A stretch of 64,000 bases of DNA from Otis tarda (Eukaryota > Chordata > Aves > Otidiformes > Otididae), in contig CM048552.1 of NCBI GenBank assembly GCA_026413225.1, positions 203,435,553 through 203,499,552 on the forward strand. The letters are read 5' to 3'. A program made the position numbers and the translations under genes. This document shows positions 11,543 to 24,554 of the stretch, one piece after another (the first letter of the stretch is position 1; the number at the start of each line of letters is the position of its first letter). Under the pieces are notes generated by a model. It did no database searches. It was not told the origin of the DNA and saw only the letters and a program-made list of their open reading frames with translations.

Positions 11543-11905
11543 TATCATAGAATCATAGAACGATTTGAGTTGGAACAGACCTTGAAGATCATCTAGTTCC
11601 CATCCCCTCTGCCATGGGCAGGATCGTGTTCCACTAGACCAGGTCGGTCAAAGCCCCATCCAACCTGGCCTTGAACACTTCTAGGGGTGAGGCATCCACA
11701 ACTTCTCTGGGCAACCTGTTCCAGTACCTTACCACCATCACAATAAAGACTTTCTTCCTTATATCTGATCTAAATCTACCCTCTTGCAGTTTAAAGCCAT
11801 TACCCCTTGTCCTATCACTACATGCCCTTGTCAAAAGTCCCTCTCCAGCTTTCTTGTAGGCCCCCTTTACATACTGGAAGGCTGCTATAACGTCTCTTTT
11901 AGCAG
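11543..11905 (-). mobile_element. CR1 3' end, antisense
   Basis: It starts with the inverted octamer tail (atcatagaatcatagaa) and continues as an antisense CR1 3' end. The minus-strand frame at 11634-11948 contains [38 protein letters not shown] and [20 protein letters not shown], the standard ORF2 C-terminus. The copy is 5'-truncated at about 11905 and moderately diverged, so it is intermediate in age. The N-terminal part of that frame (MEIGGFFTLVW) is flanking sequence. Confidence 0.9.
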
Positions 11906-14417
11906 AAGCTGAAAGCCAGACTAGAGTAAAGAATCCTCCTATTTCCATTCCATGAAGAAAAACTGTTTTTACAAAGTTTGTTCTTTCTCTCTCTTTATAT
12001 GTGTTTATTTGTTAGAGTTCTACTTGTTTTGTTGAAGTTAATGGCCCCTAGGATCCCTCTGTTCCACATAAAGCACACGGCATCAGCAATGGGGACACAT
12101 TTTTTCTACCCGCATGAGTTCAGCACTCCTAAATCTAATCACTGGTAGTACCAGAAGGCTGGCTTAAAACCACTGAGTAATTCAGAACTGACCTCAAGCA
12201 CAAGAGCTCTGCAGGGTTTTCATTAACACTTCATAGTACAGGAGCTATGTCTGGAGTAAGGAGTACAGGAGTAAGATGCTCCTCTTAGCAACATCAGTGA
12301 CCAGAAGCAGAACATCTCTGCTGTTTACCTACAGTGTGCTGGTGTAGACATTCTGGAAGCCATCTGCCCGGGCTGAGTAAATCAGGATATCTCATAATAC
12401 TTCCTTGTAGCTTAATATGTAATATTTCCTCCACGTTTTTGTTACAAATATTTTCTTATGTTCTAGGGGAGGTTTCTTTCTGGAGCTGTATTTTTGGGAA
12501 AATTTCCTCCTCTTATCTTCCTTTTCTGTTCATTTCTTTTCCATCTTAAATTCTTTCCTCCCCTCTGACTATTGGCTCTTTGGGGGATTTAGTCTCAGCA
12601 AGGTAGATAATCCCCTGATGATCTTCATGCTCTTTTATTCCACAGCCTCAGTTGAGGCTGATAACAAGGTTTGGGTTTTTTGGACTGATTTTCATTATGT
12701 GGACATTTTTCTGTAGAAAGCTGTATCATAACGATTTCTCCAATTGAATGGCCAAAGAGCCTTCAAAGGGTAGCAAGTCTGAGGCACAGTTAAATTAGGT
12801 TAAAAATCAGTGATCTACAACTGAAAGCTTAAACAACTAGAGCTCATTAATCCTCAAATGCTTTCTAAGCTTCCACAATCTGTTCTTTTAGTTACTTTTT
12901 AATACTTATTTTTGCTTTTAGAACTTATAACTTCAATTGAACTAGACCATTTTATGTTTCAGTTCTGGATCTTATGAGAAGATGGATTGTATTCAGGTAT
13001 AAATTACTGAGAATCAAGTACAAAAATGACTATAAAAACTGTCCTTACCCATATAAATAATTCTTACTGTGACTGAGCCTGTGTTACAGAATCTTTGTAA
13101 GTCAGAAGGAAATTTTTATTTAAAATTCTGGATAATTTTATTAATAAACATGGGGTTGAAGAATAACAAATAGTTAAATCTTGTGTGTGCGTGGATACCT
13201 CTGTTTTTTTCTTTTCTTACTCTTACAATGAGTAAGAAAAAAAAAGTAACTGTACATTTTTTCTTAGTCATTTTGTAACATTGCTTGTGTTTTCTGTACA
13301 ATAACTCCATTAAAATTCTTGCCTTCCAGGCAAGTTCAGAGAAGAAAAGGAAAGAATATTTCTCAACAATAAAAATATTATAAACATCTTGCTGAAGTAG
13401 GGCAATTTTAGGAAATAGAGTTGAAATCTTTATGATATCGCCAAGAATATAACTTTTGAATTCTGAGTGGATTTATTATCCATGAAAGATACCAGAATGA
13501 TGATTCTGAAGATGAAATTACTTTATTAATTGACATACATGCTTCAACACTGACCTGCAAAAGCTTTCTCAAGGGGCAGGAAATAGTCAGATATTCACTT
13601 TTGGCTAGACACTATCATCTTTGATGAATGATATCCTACTGTAGAAGGACTCCATTGGGACTAAATATAGCAAAAAGTAGCTGCTAATGTAGGGGTAGAA
13701 GAACCTTCCCTTTAACTCCATTGGACAGATGAAGTCACGAAGTTACAAAATGTTGACTTTGTGCACTCATTAATTTTGAGGAAAATCTGTGTCATGACAG
13801 TCATTTATTCTGGTTGACATAGTCAAAAGAAGTCTCTTCATTGCATGGAAGGACAGTTTTTTTGGTTCACGTTTAGTTTAGATTTCAGACTGAGGTCCTA
13901 TCAACAGTCCTGAGAGCACAGGGAATAGACTGGAGAAGCTGCAGGGAAGTAAATTCCCTATGTTCCAGATGCCACTGTAATCCCAAACTGCATTTGTTTA
14001 GACAGTTGTTGCATCAGTCCTTTTCAGCTGTATCTGCAGTCAGCATCATCGGCAGTAAAATGGTTGAGCATTTACATTAATTCTCCCAAAGCCAGTGACT
14101 GGATAGGGGAAACCGTGATCAGTTCACTTTCACAAAGGCTTCATCTTTCCATAGCTCATTTTCAGAAAAAAGTTTCTATGATCCTCTTTTCACTTAGAAC
14201 AACATTCACACAGGTAATGGGAAACTCAGTGCTCAATGAGGTTTGATTTTTGGGAATATGAGGAAGAATCTAAGAAAACAGTCATATCAGGATATTTGGA
14301 TTTGAACTAGTAGTCTTAAAAGGGATAACAAAATGGAGTCAGTTTGCATCAAGCTAAAATACAATCATTTTTCTAGAAAAAAAAATACTCTACTTTTGAA
14401 ATCATTCTCCCTTTTAA
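11906..14417. other. Unannotated AT-rich intergenic DNA
   Basis: No gene or repeat family recognised. Frames are short and biased by A/T runs. Confidence 0.5.
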
Positions 14418-15217
14418 AATCATAGAACCATAGAATAGTTTGGGTTGGAAGAGACCTTTAAAAGACATCTAGTCCAACCCCCTTGCAAGGAGCAGGGACA
14501 TCTCCAACCAGATCAGGTTGCTCAGAGCCTCATCCAGCCTGGCCTTGCATGTTTCCAGAAATGGGGCATCCACCACCTCTCTGGGCACCCTGTTCCAGTG
14601 TTCTACAACCCTCAGTGTAAAATTTTTTTTCCTAATATCTAATCTAAATCTCTCTGCCTCTATTTTGAAACCATTACCCCTAGTCCTGTCACACCAAGCC
14701 CTACTGAAGAGTGTCTCCCCGTCTTTCCTGTAGGCCCCCTTTAGGTACTGGAAGACTACTATAAGGTCTCCCTGAAGCCTCCTCTTCTCCAGGCTGAACA
14801 GCCCCAACTCTCTCAGCCTGTCCTCATAGGAAAGGTGCTCCAGCCCTTTTATCATCTTCGTGGCCCTCCTCTGGACCTTCTCCAACTGGTCCATGTCCTT
14901 CTTATGTTAGTGGCTCCAGAACTGGACACAGTACTCCAGGTGGGGTCTCACCAGGGCAGAGTAGAGGGGGCAGAATCACCTCCCTCGACCTGCTGGCCAC
15001 ACTCCTCTTGATGCAGCCCAGGATGCAGCTGGCCTTCTGGCCGCGACGGCGCATTGCCTGCTCATGTTGAGCTTCTCGTCCACCAGCAGTCCCAAGTCCT
15101 TCTCCTCAGGGCTTGTCTTGATCCATTCTCCACCCAGCCTGTATTTGTGCCTGGGATTGCCACAACCCACATGCAGGACTTTGCACTTGGCCTGGTTGAA
15201 CTTCATGAGGTTTGCAC
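14418..15217 (-). mobile_element. CR1-A type 3' fragment, antisense, 5'-truncated
   Basis: This 800-bp antisense copy has the same 3' region as CR1-A, from an inverted tail (aatcatagaaccatagaata) to the codons for [13 protein letters not shown]. Minus-strand frames at 14469-14894 and 14976-15206 cover the ORF2 C-terminal region ([38 protein letters not shown]). They lie in different frames, so small length changes separate them. The copy is 5'-truncated just downstream of the FADD box. Its similarity to CR1-A suggests it is young to intermediate in age. Confidence 0.93.
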
Positions 15218-18200
15218 CTTACATATGTGGAGACTGCCCTCAACAGGAAATAATCACTAAGAAACCTAATTTTAACATGGAACATTCTAGATGTCAGGGA
15301 GGGTTAGACATTAAAACCTCAGTTAATGAAACAGTCTGTTTAATTTTTTAGGTGAGTTTTTTAATATATGTACAGGCTAATTAGTAAAATACTAATTGTT
15401 TGCACATGATGTTTTTGTATCATCGTCCTTCATCATCACCAACCTTCCTAATGTTAGAATTTCCAAGATATAAGGCATAAATTTACAAATTTAAGAGACA
15501 GTCGTATAACTACTTTCAGAACTCTAAACTTTTCAAATCAACATACAGAAAATGAAGTTAATTGTGTTTTGTTTCCCTCATATCAACACAAGGCTATGGA
15601 AATAATGCTTGGAAAAGCCAACTGGACGTTATGGGCAACAATTTTATTGTTATGTTCATTCCTCTCTTCTTTGTCATCCTTCAGAGGATTTTCTGGAAGG
15701 AAATGTTACAATAAACTCATCTTCCCTGGCAAATTTATTCAAGGTATTTATTACTACTTTCCTTCAGTAAAGTTCGTATTTTTTCACATCTTCATTCTCC
15801 AGTATGATGCATTTTATGACAAGCTGTCAGCCATTTCTGCTTTTTTTTCTCTTTCTATAGGGCCAGCAAAATTATGTTTTTACTGTTGTTGTCAGATAGA
15901 AAAGAAATACAAACAGACATACAACTTTATGGTATAATCTGTAATGCACTAGTGCTGAAGAGCCCAAAACACTGACTGGCTCCCTGCTGTGCAAGACACT
16001 GCACAAACACACAAAAAAGACAAGTCTATACCAGAAATCTGACTGTCATATCTGCATGCTTTGAAGCAAGTAGGTAGTATTATTCTAAAGTAAAGGGCAT
16101 CTAAGTGACTTGAAATATTACTTCTACGTTAAGTCCTTGTTTTCTCACGTTACAAGGTACTTGAGATTGGCAGTCCAGGAGGAAAAAAAAAAAAAAAGTG
16201 TTATTAAAGGGAAATATTTTGAGGACTTCTTGATTTTCAGGAAAGAACACAGTTACTTCAGCCCTGCCAAGTACTCCAAGTAAATGTACATGCTCTGCAT
16301 GGGAGCACTGCGGTTCCTGCTCAGCACACCTGATGTGATCAGAGCCTACAGCAATCTTTCCACACTATCTTTTCATGTTTGATTTCAATATGATATAATG
16401 AATACAATTTGTGATAAAGGTTCTCCTTCTGGACATAAATCACATAAGGAAAGTATTCTTTTTTCCTACCTGAAGTTAAGGCAGTGAAACAAATAATACC
16501 AGCCTGAAGCAGAATAATGTGTTTCTTTTCATTGAAGAGATAGAGCAGTCATCCAGTCTTCCCTCTGCTGTAATTAAAAAACACATCATCTCTGTCTAGA
16601 AAGACTGAGCTGTCCTTGGGCTATCTCTCAGAATGATCCTGTTATCAAAGTGATCAAAACGGTTATCCAATACAAAATACATGCATTCATCCAGAAGCAA
16701 ATATTAAAAACTGGGAGACCTCACTCCTTGCTGGGTAACTAAACTAGGCTAAGTTCACACTCCATCATTTTTCCTTCTTTTATTCCATGAAACTTGTATC
16801 CTTTGTTTCACAGTGGGGACTGGTACAGATGAAGTAGGTTTTCTTCCCTACCTAAATCACATATGTAAAGTGAAATGAAGGTAAAAAAAAAAAAAAAAGT
16901 AAAATAAAATTTTGAGTCTGAATCTCCTCAGGCTAATGAGATACCTGAAAGTGGATTTTCATCCTCATCAGTGGGTTACCTAACATCCAAGCCACTATAT
17001 ATAAGTAAGTTAGCACTACTAACCTAGTTTAAGTAACCATAATTGCTTAATTGCTTATTAAAGCAAAATTATCTGTGTGGTAGGTATACTCAAACAGTAT
17101 TTTCAAGCAACTTAGGGACTCTTCTGTATAGAATATGGATGATCAAAAAACACAGCCTCTGGACGTGTTCTGGATATGTTCTTAAACCAAACTGTTGATG
17201 TGTTTGTATGAAAAATTGCTATTCAAGTAAGAAGACATAATGGAAAATGTAAACATCAGCTAATCGGAGTTATTTTGCTATTTTGGATTTAGGTGCCCCA
17301 AGATCTTTCTTTTTGTAGCTCTTAGAGTTGTTAAAAAATGAACCGGAAGCTATTTTTGTGGCATTATATAGAGCTTAATCTACAGTCTGAACTCAGAGCT
17401 TAAGCCCTGCTGTCTTTCACGTAGCATCCCTATGGTCGATATGCTGTAGAGCATTTCAAGTTTTTTGTGTTATCTATTTAATTGTCCCTCAAAAATACAA
17501 CAAAACATATAGTCTATTTAGAAAGATATTTTTTCTAGAGCTTTAAATAGTTGAGAAAAGAGGCAGAAGAGCAAAAGTAATTAAGTTATTCTACTGACAG
17601 CTAAATTAGCTATTCATGTATTTTATATTAACAGAAATCTGAGGGAGAAACTGAAATCTTAAAGGTATTTTTGGAGAAAGAGCACAGAGCAATTAACCAT
17701 AAACTCTTAAGAAGCCTTGATTTGCCTTTAATGCAAATATATTAATAATGAGGACAAAGGAAAAGAAATTGAAATTGTTTTTCTAGGCTGACCACACAAT
17801 ATTAGCTTTATAGCTCTCTGATGTTTCCACATTTCCCAGTAACGTAGGATGAAGGAGGGTCCTGATCTCCTTTGTTGTTTTTGCCAAGGAGAGCTGATTT
17901 TCCTCTGTCCTCTCTCAGCTGAGTAGTAGTGGTAGCGTGCATCTCTTTTTTATTCATCTGCTTAAATTTTAATTTTGGCCAAGGAGAGAAAGAGAGGAGT
18001 ATCCTACTCTTTGCACCTTTTCTTCTGTCTGCCTAACTACCTGAAGCTATATATGCATCTCTAAAAGGAAAATTATCTAATCCCATAGTGCACCATGAAT
18101 AGAGCTAGCAGGCAAATAAATTACTAACAGATTTCTAATGTTCTTTTATGTGGTAGATTCTTTGCCCTGCAGTCTTAAAGCTCTGGAAATGGACCATTGT

Positions 18201-18599
18201 CAACTACTGCTTCATTTTAGAACTCATTTATTTAAATTTATTATGTTTAATCAGAGCTATGCTGAGCAAACACTGATCAGTTATCCACTAGTAATCTGTT
18301 TTCTCCAACAGAGAGGTGTTTAAAGATCTCTCCTATGGCACTGTGTTCATGGAATTACTTGGGTTTGAATCAATACAGCTGAAATAAGAGAGAAAAAGAC
18401 AGAGGTTTCCCGTCAGAAGAACTCCAGCACAGCAGTATGGCGTTTTGGGAGGGTTATATTATATTTCTTTTTTATGTATTTTGTGCACTGTATTTGAAAT
18501 ACTTTATAGGTGCAGAAGAACTGGAAAAGTTTAGTCTATTTTTTTTCCCAAAATGCCTTTTTTTCCAGGGCCAATGAGATACTCTAAACTAAAAAGACA
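15218..18599. other. Unannotated AT-rich intergenic DNA
   Basis: No gene or repeat family recognised in 3.4 kb. Poly-A runs lie at 16193-16207 and 16883-16898. A 122-codon frame at 15569-15937 is hydrophobic and F/S-rich, as expected of T-rich DNA, and has no domain I can name. Confidence 0.5.
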
Positions 18600-18808
18600 C
18601 ATGATTTTTACAATGAGGGTGGTGGAACACTGGCACAGGGTGCCCAGAGAGGTGATGGATGCCCCATCCCTGGAAACGTTTAAGGCCAGGTTGGATGGGC
18701 CTCTGAACAGCCTGATCTGGTTGGAGATGTCCCTGCTCCTTGCAGGGGGGTTGGACTAAATGACCTGTAAATATCCCTTCCAACTCTAACCATTCTATGA
18801 TTCTATGA
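18600..18808 (+). mobile_element. CR1-A type 3' tail, sense
   Basis: Short 5'-truncated CR1 end. The open frame contains MRVVEHWHRVPREVMDAPSLE and ends in LNSLIW, followed by the short 3' UTR and two ATTCTATG units. It matches the CR1-A 3' end closely, including the 'tccctgctccttgcagg' stretch of the 3' UTR. Confidence 0.92.
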
Positions 18809-19289
18809 ATCTTATTGGGTACTAGTTTTCATAGATTTAGACTTTTAAATCAGAACAGTCCATTTTTAACACATGGTTTGATAGCACAGTTCACAGAATT
18901 TCATGCAGTTATGCAGAGCAGAGTGACTTTTCACAGTTAAATAATTGTATGAGTTGGTAGTAAAACTTTACACTAGCGTAAACTGATTGAAACCTCTAAT
19001 CAATGGTGAAAAACTATTGAGAACTACCTTACAATCTCTTGGTTCTTGTTCATGGAAAAAGACTAAGGATAAAAAGTGTTAAGGATGAGAGAAAGTCCTG
19101 ATGTATAGCTTTGTAACTGCTCATACTGAAACATTTTTCTAAGCAATCCATACAGCTTCAGATCAGTGTCCAGTTCTTGTTCTTTGCTATTTCCTGTACC
19201 ATTTTGGTATCAGTAAAATTTCTCAACTATGTTTTTTTTTCTCCTGTAGATCATTCTTTACCCCCAATATTTCTGAAAAAAAAACCCAA

Positions 19290-19320
<31 letters not shown>

Positions 19321-22026
19321 AAAACAAAACCAAAAACATTTGTAGCACGTCTTCCATAGTATTGCCACTAAGGCTTGCATCTGCAGACAAATAATGATTA
19401 ATAATAGCCATAAACTTTGGCTGTTTGCCTCTTACTTCTCCCTCATTTTTTTTTATATAGTCTTTTTTGAAGCCATTAATAGAAATGTTGCTGGATTAAT
19501 TGTTTGTCTCCTTTCCCATGCTTATCTGTTTTGCAGTCTATTCTGTGTAACAAATAAATAAAGTGGTAACTATTATCTGGTGTCTTAGAGACCTCCAATA
19601 GTCCACGAGCCACAAGTTGCAAGACACTGCACTAAAATACTTAAGAAATGTATCAATCAATTTCTAACCCATTAGCAATTATCTTTAAGAACCCACAGGA
19701 CCAGAGAAGATGGACAAGTGTACAGCTCCTTGCAAAGGAAGCTTTTGTGACAGAAGAGTATACATATTAGTTCTGAAGCCCATAAAAATACCAGGCAAAG
19801 TACTGAATAATCTGTAAGCACTTAACTAATAACAAGGTGGTAATAGAATAAACCTGTTGCCAGACTTTTGTATCAGACTTATTCACCTTCTATGAGGTGG
19901 TAACTGACATAGAAAATTAGGAATTTAAAATCCTTAAAACCTTCTGATAAGCATTTTTACACTGATTTGTACGACTTCGATAGGAATTTGTAGTAGAGAT
20001 GACCATATTACAACAGACTGGTTGTAGATCAACTAAAGAAACACATTTTAAAAGTTGCAGTACTTATTTAAAAATTTTGAAGGAGGAATCAAGTGTCCTA
20101 ACTCCTATATCATTCAATATTTTATTAATAATTAATTTTCATTGTGTGCAGAATCTTGGAATAAATCAATGATTGCGGGAATGGGAGAGGCAGTGGTGGT
20201 CTCCCATCTGCAAGGGATCAATAAGCAACACTGAGAGGCATCAGAGATTATTTCTTAGTTCTGTTTCCTCTTGCAGTAGACTTCAAGAAGCAGAGTATCA
20301 AGTTTTAAGCACAATATGTCATGAAACATACAGAAGATTAGAGACCAAGAGAGAACAGCAAATAAAATGACAAGCTTTAGAAAAATAAGAGAAAGAAAAA
20401 GCTGGCGTTGCCAATGGACAAGTTTTGTCCAGCTGAGGAATGACATGCTGAGAATTAACCATTTCTGGACTTACATTTTCTATTTATGGACTTCTCAAGG
20501 TTTCTTGTTCTACATGTCTTTTGAAAACAATGAGAAATAATCATCTTAATTTTTAGCAGAAGAGATCTTTTTTGGAGGGACTTTCAGTCTAAGAGTACAG
20601 TTGAGCATTAACTGATGGAGGCTGTAAAATTCTCATCATTGTAATGAACATACATTAGACAGACAGCTAACTAGAACAATCTAGATGTATTGTGTTCTGC
20701 CAAAAGATGGGAGAAAAAGTATTTCTGTAAGTTGTTTAGTCAACCTGTGTTTTACGTGTTTCACCCACCAGAAAGACAATTTACTAAGGATTTTTGTTAA
20801 CTCCTTCTGAATATTTAAGGTGACTACCTAAGATAGGTGTTGTCTGCTTGTCTCATAAATAGGAGAAAATCACTTACCTTGTCTGTTAGATTGTAAGTAG
20901 GGGAGATTACAAAATTCTGCCTTTTGTAAACTATATTTAATTTAATCACATTGCTGAGATGTTGCCATAACTCACCACTTTGCAATGGAATGCCATTTAT
21001 AAGAATGACCGAATTTTACTGTGGACTTAAACTAGTGCCTACTGCAAATACTTTTTCCATCAGCAAGTGTCTAAGATACTGTATTACCCTTTACTCCTTT
21101 GGCCACTTCTTCTGAAAAAAAAAAATGTTACCATTATTAGTGCCTTACTGAGAAAACAGTAGCAAAGTTTCAGTTTCATAGTGTAGATAACATTTTTTTC
21201 TGAAACAAATCTACAACACCGCTTTCTTTTAGTGATTTTTCAACCATTCAGCGTACTGGAATTTGCTGGAATTTGCTTGTGTCCAGTTTTGTAAAGCACA
21301 AGAGTTACTAGGACATCCGGCTTTTCAGCTGCATGCCATGTTTGGGAATTAAATAAGTAATTAGACAAAATTAAATTGGATTCATTTAAAGATTAGACAT
21401 GCAGTCTGTTGTTTGTTTTTTTTTTTAACCTGGTTATAACAGCCTGATATATTAACTGCAAACATGATCAAGCTTCTTATACTTATCTAATTAAGACTGT
21501 AGTTTTCCACTTATATTTAACAAAGATTTATTGTGCTTATTCCAAAATGATATTTTTTTTTCGTATTGCATTGAGAGTGTAAGTCTATTATCTAACGTAT
21601 ATAGTTATTTTGATCTCAGAATAATATCCTTAGGTACTTCTACTGACTATTTAATTCATTATTTGAATGTGAATTGGAGTATAGACAATGTTTTTCATGT
21701 CTAAATCCATCACTGCCTTGTCATTCAGATATTTTCTGAAGATTTGTCTGCACTGTGATAACTGCGATTTGTTATGTGATATGCAATCAAATAAAATACT
21801 AATTAAAAAATGCTTTGCATTTTTCTGTGGTTTCGTCAATGAGTCTTGCTTTCTCTTTCTGGTTGTTTTTCTGCTCTCCTGTGCAGGAACTATCTTATAC
21901 TTTATAATTTATAGAATACATTATAGACAGTAAGGCTACGATGTATCATATTCCAGTGATCCTGCTCCAGTTGGAGAAATATCTGCAATAATCTCTGAAT
22001 AAGTATACTACTTGCAAATAAAGATA
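18809..22026. other. Unannotated AT-rich intergenic DNA
   Basis: No gene or repeat family recognised. A simple A/C tract with CAAAA-type units lies at about 19275-19338. It has no poly-A-tailed element next to it that I can identify. Confidence 0.5.
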
Positions 22027-22340
22027 TTTAATCACATAGCTCACATAGTAGTTCAGACTGGAAGGGACTTCAGTAGGTCTTTGGTACGCTCTTCAGCATC
22101 CTGGTTAAATCCATGCGGACTGTTCCCAGCTACATTCTCATCTTCATGCATACAACAAGGCTTGTGAAGAAGACTAGCTTGTTTTATTTTCCCAGGGACC
22201 AAACTGAGTCTGAGCAGCCTGTAGCTCCACAGATTGTCCCTCCTGCCTTTTTTTGGAGATGGGTCTAATGGCCTTTCTCCAGCCACCCTGGACCTTGCAT
22301 GATCTTCACAAACTTTTAAAAATTACAAAAGTGGCCCAAC
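22027..22340 (-). mobile_element. Old antisense CR1 with a large internal gap
   Basis: The left part (about 22050-22130) is a diverged inverted CR1 tail ('gactggaagggacttcag'). From about 22190 it matches the region upstream of the RT domain instead ('gagcagcctgtagctcc', then 'tccagccaccctgga'). The sequence normally lying between them is absent, so this is an internally deleted or rearranged old copy. There is no useful reading frame. Confidence 0.6.
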
Positions 22341-22613
22341 AATTACATTAAACAAAGAAATTAGATTTAGACAGCCTAAAAGATGGGATTTAGCTCCAGA
22401 TGAAGTGTCTTAAATTTAGGTATCAACAGTAGGTGTCTATATACAAAATAGATATTTAAGCTCCTCTTCTAGAAGCATTTTAAATCTTGCCTATTGGCAG
22501 GCAGATTACTTGATCTTTGGATGCCATTGACTGTTTTGACTACTTCTTCAATTATTACAATGGAAGTTTAGATATCTGGTTCATAAGTAGAAACTTGAAT
22601 ATAAAAATAAATC

Positions 22614-22633
22614 TTTAGGTGCCTTTAGGTGCC
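22614..22633. repeat. 10-bp tandem duplication at the CR1-C 5' junction
   Basis: TTTAGGTGCC occurs twice in tandem and ends one base before the 5' end of the CR1-C copy. It may be filler made during 5'-end joining, or an older target duplication. Confidence 0.8.
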
Positions 22634-22634
22634 T

Positions 22635-23511
22635 TGACACCAAATTGGCTGGGAGTGTGGATCTGCCTGGGGGTAGCGAGGCCCTACAGAGGGATCTGGA
22701 CAGGCTGGAGAGCTGGGCTGAAGCCAATGGGATGAGGTTCAACAAGACCAAATGCCGAGTCCTGCACTTCGGCCACAACAACCCCAGGCAGCGCTATAGG
22801 CTTGGGGCGGAGTGGCCGGAGGACTGTGTGGAGGAAACGGACCTGGGGGTACTGATTGATGCTTGGCTGAGCATGAGCCGACAGTGTGCCCGGGTGGCCA
22901 AGAAGGCCAACGGCATCCTGGCTTGCATCAAAAACAGTGTTACTAGCAGGAACAGGGAGGTAATTGTCCCCCTGTACTCGGCACTGGTGAGGCCGCACCT
23001 CGAGTACTGTGTTCAGTTTTGGGCCCCTCACTGCAAGAAAGACATTGAGGCCCTGGAATGCGTTCAGAGGAGGGCTACGAAGCTGGTGAGGGGTCTGGAG
23101 CACAGGCCTTATGAGGAGCGGCTGAGGGAGCTGGGATTGTTCAGTCTGGAGAAGAGGAGGCTCAGGGGAGACCTTATAGCTCTCTATAACTTCCTGAAGG
23201 GAGGTTGTAGTGAGCTAGGGGTCGGCCTTTTCTCTCGTGTAGACAGTGATAGAACTAGAGGCAATGGTTTCAAGCTGCGCCAGGGGAGATTCAGGCTGGA
23301 CATTAGGAAATATTACTTCTCGGAAAGGGTAGTCAGGCACTGGAATGCACTGCCCAGGGAGGTGGTGGAGTCACCGACCATGGGGGTGTTCAAGAAACGT
23401 TTGGATGTTGTGTTGAGGGATATGATTTAGCTGAGAAGTATTGGTGATGGTTGGACTGGATGATCTTTTAGGTCTTTTCCAATCTTGATAATTCTGTAAT
23501 TCTGTAATTCT
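22635..23511 (+). mobile_element. CR1-C copy 1, young 5'-truncated LINE
   Basis: This 877-bp sense copy begins at TGACACC, inside the codons of the reverse-transcriptase FADD box, and carries the whole ORF2 C-terminal part open to its TAG at 23428-23430 ([13 protein letters not shown] to LDVVLRDMI). The thumb/C-terminal landmarks [47 protein letters not shown] and [13 protein letters not shown] are all present. The tail is built of ATTCTGTA units, an unusual variant. Read against the copy at 60344 I count only two differences in the coding part, so both insertions are recent. With no promoter and no complete RT, this copy is non-autonomous. Confidence 0.97.
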
Positions 23512-24554
23512 AATTCATTGCAAATGGCATTTTACTGCTGGTGTCAATGAAAGGCAACAAAGGAATCAGAATGTCATAGTGAATCTTTCTTAGGATGACT
23601 AAAATAAAGCAACTTAATTGAGTAAACTATTAAAAAAACCCCCAAACCTATTGCTTTGTTATTAGTTAGAAAGTGTCTATCTTAAATTACTTTGCTTAAA
23701 AAATCATTTTTACCTGTTCAAGATTTTTGCATACATAGAAGCATGTGTAAAAGCATAATTTCAATTCTACTTGCAAGCATGAAGAATTTCACTATCTCCA
23801 CTCAAATACAGGGTCCTTATATCTCAAAGATTATTATTAATAAAGATGTGTCATTCATTGTGTCAGATATATCTTTAGTAATTATCCTCTGCCTCCTATT
23901 CCCTCACATAACAGTTTCATATGAGACTCTCCTTTCCCATCTTCCAATCTGGAACAGTTTCATTACCATTTCCCACATTCAGTCATAATCATAATCTGTC
24001 TATGCAATACTAATTCTACATCATCTTTGCTATACCTTCTATTCTTAAAGTCATATTCAATTAGAAAAAAAAACCTGTTTTATTGTATAGCCAAGAGAAC
24101 CTCAGCACCTGGATCTCTGCAGGCTTAGTGATATATAAACAGAATAGAAACTGGTCTGTCACTTTCTCAAAGCTTATAATCTAAATAATTGAGAGGGATA
24201 GGGCATTGAGGCAACAAGGCATATATAATCAGAGTAAATATGTTTAGCAAGGGCACAAAAACTAATAATAAATTCTTTTTTCTAGGGAGCTGGAAGTCCA
24301 CAAGGAAGAGTGTAAGGTCAAAAACTGAGCAAGTAATAAAATTAGCGCTCAGGTAAGAGAAGTAATAGAAAAGTGATTTAGCTTTTTCATTAGTGTTCAC
24401 AGTTTACAAACAGAAGCTTACAGAGACACTCATTTGAACCTTTCTCTACAGGGCTTGTGTTTCAAATTGAACTGCAGGCAGAAATTACAAGACAAAAAAT
24501 GAAAAGTATCAAGTTGCCACTTAGGATTTAAAAAATAAAATCCTGTTTAAAACT
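23512..24554. other. Unannotated AT-rich DNA
   Basis: No gene or repeat family recognised. The first few dozen bases may hold a decayed continuation of the CR1-C tail. Confidence 0.45.
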
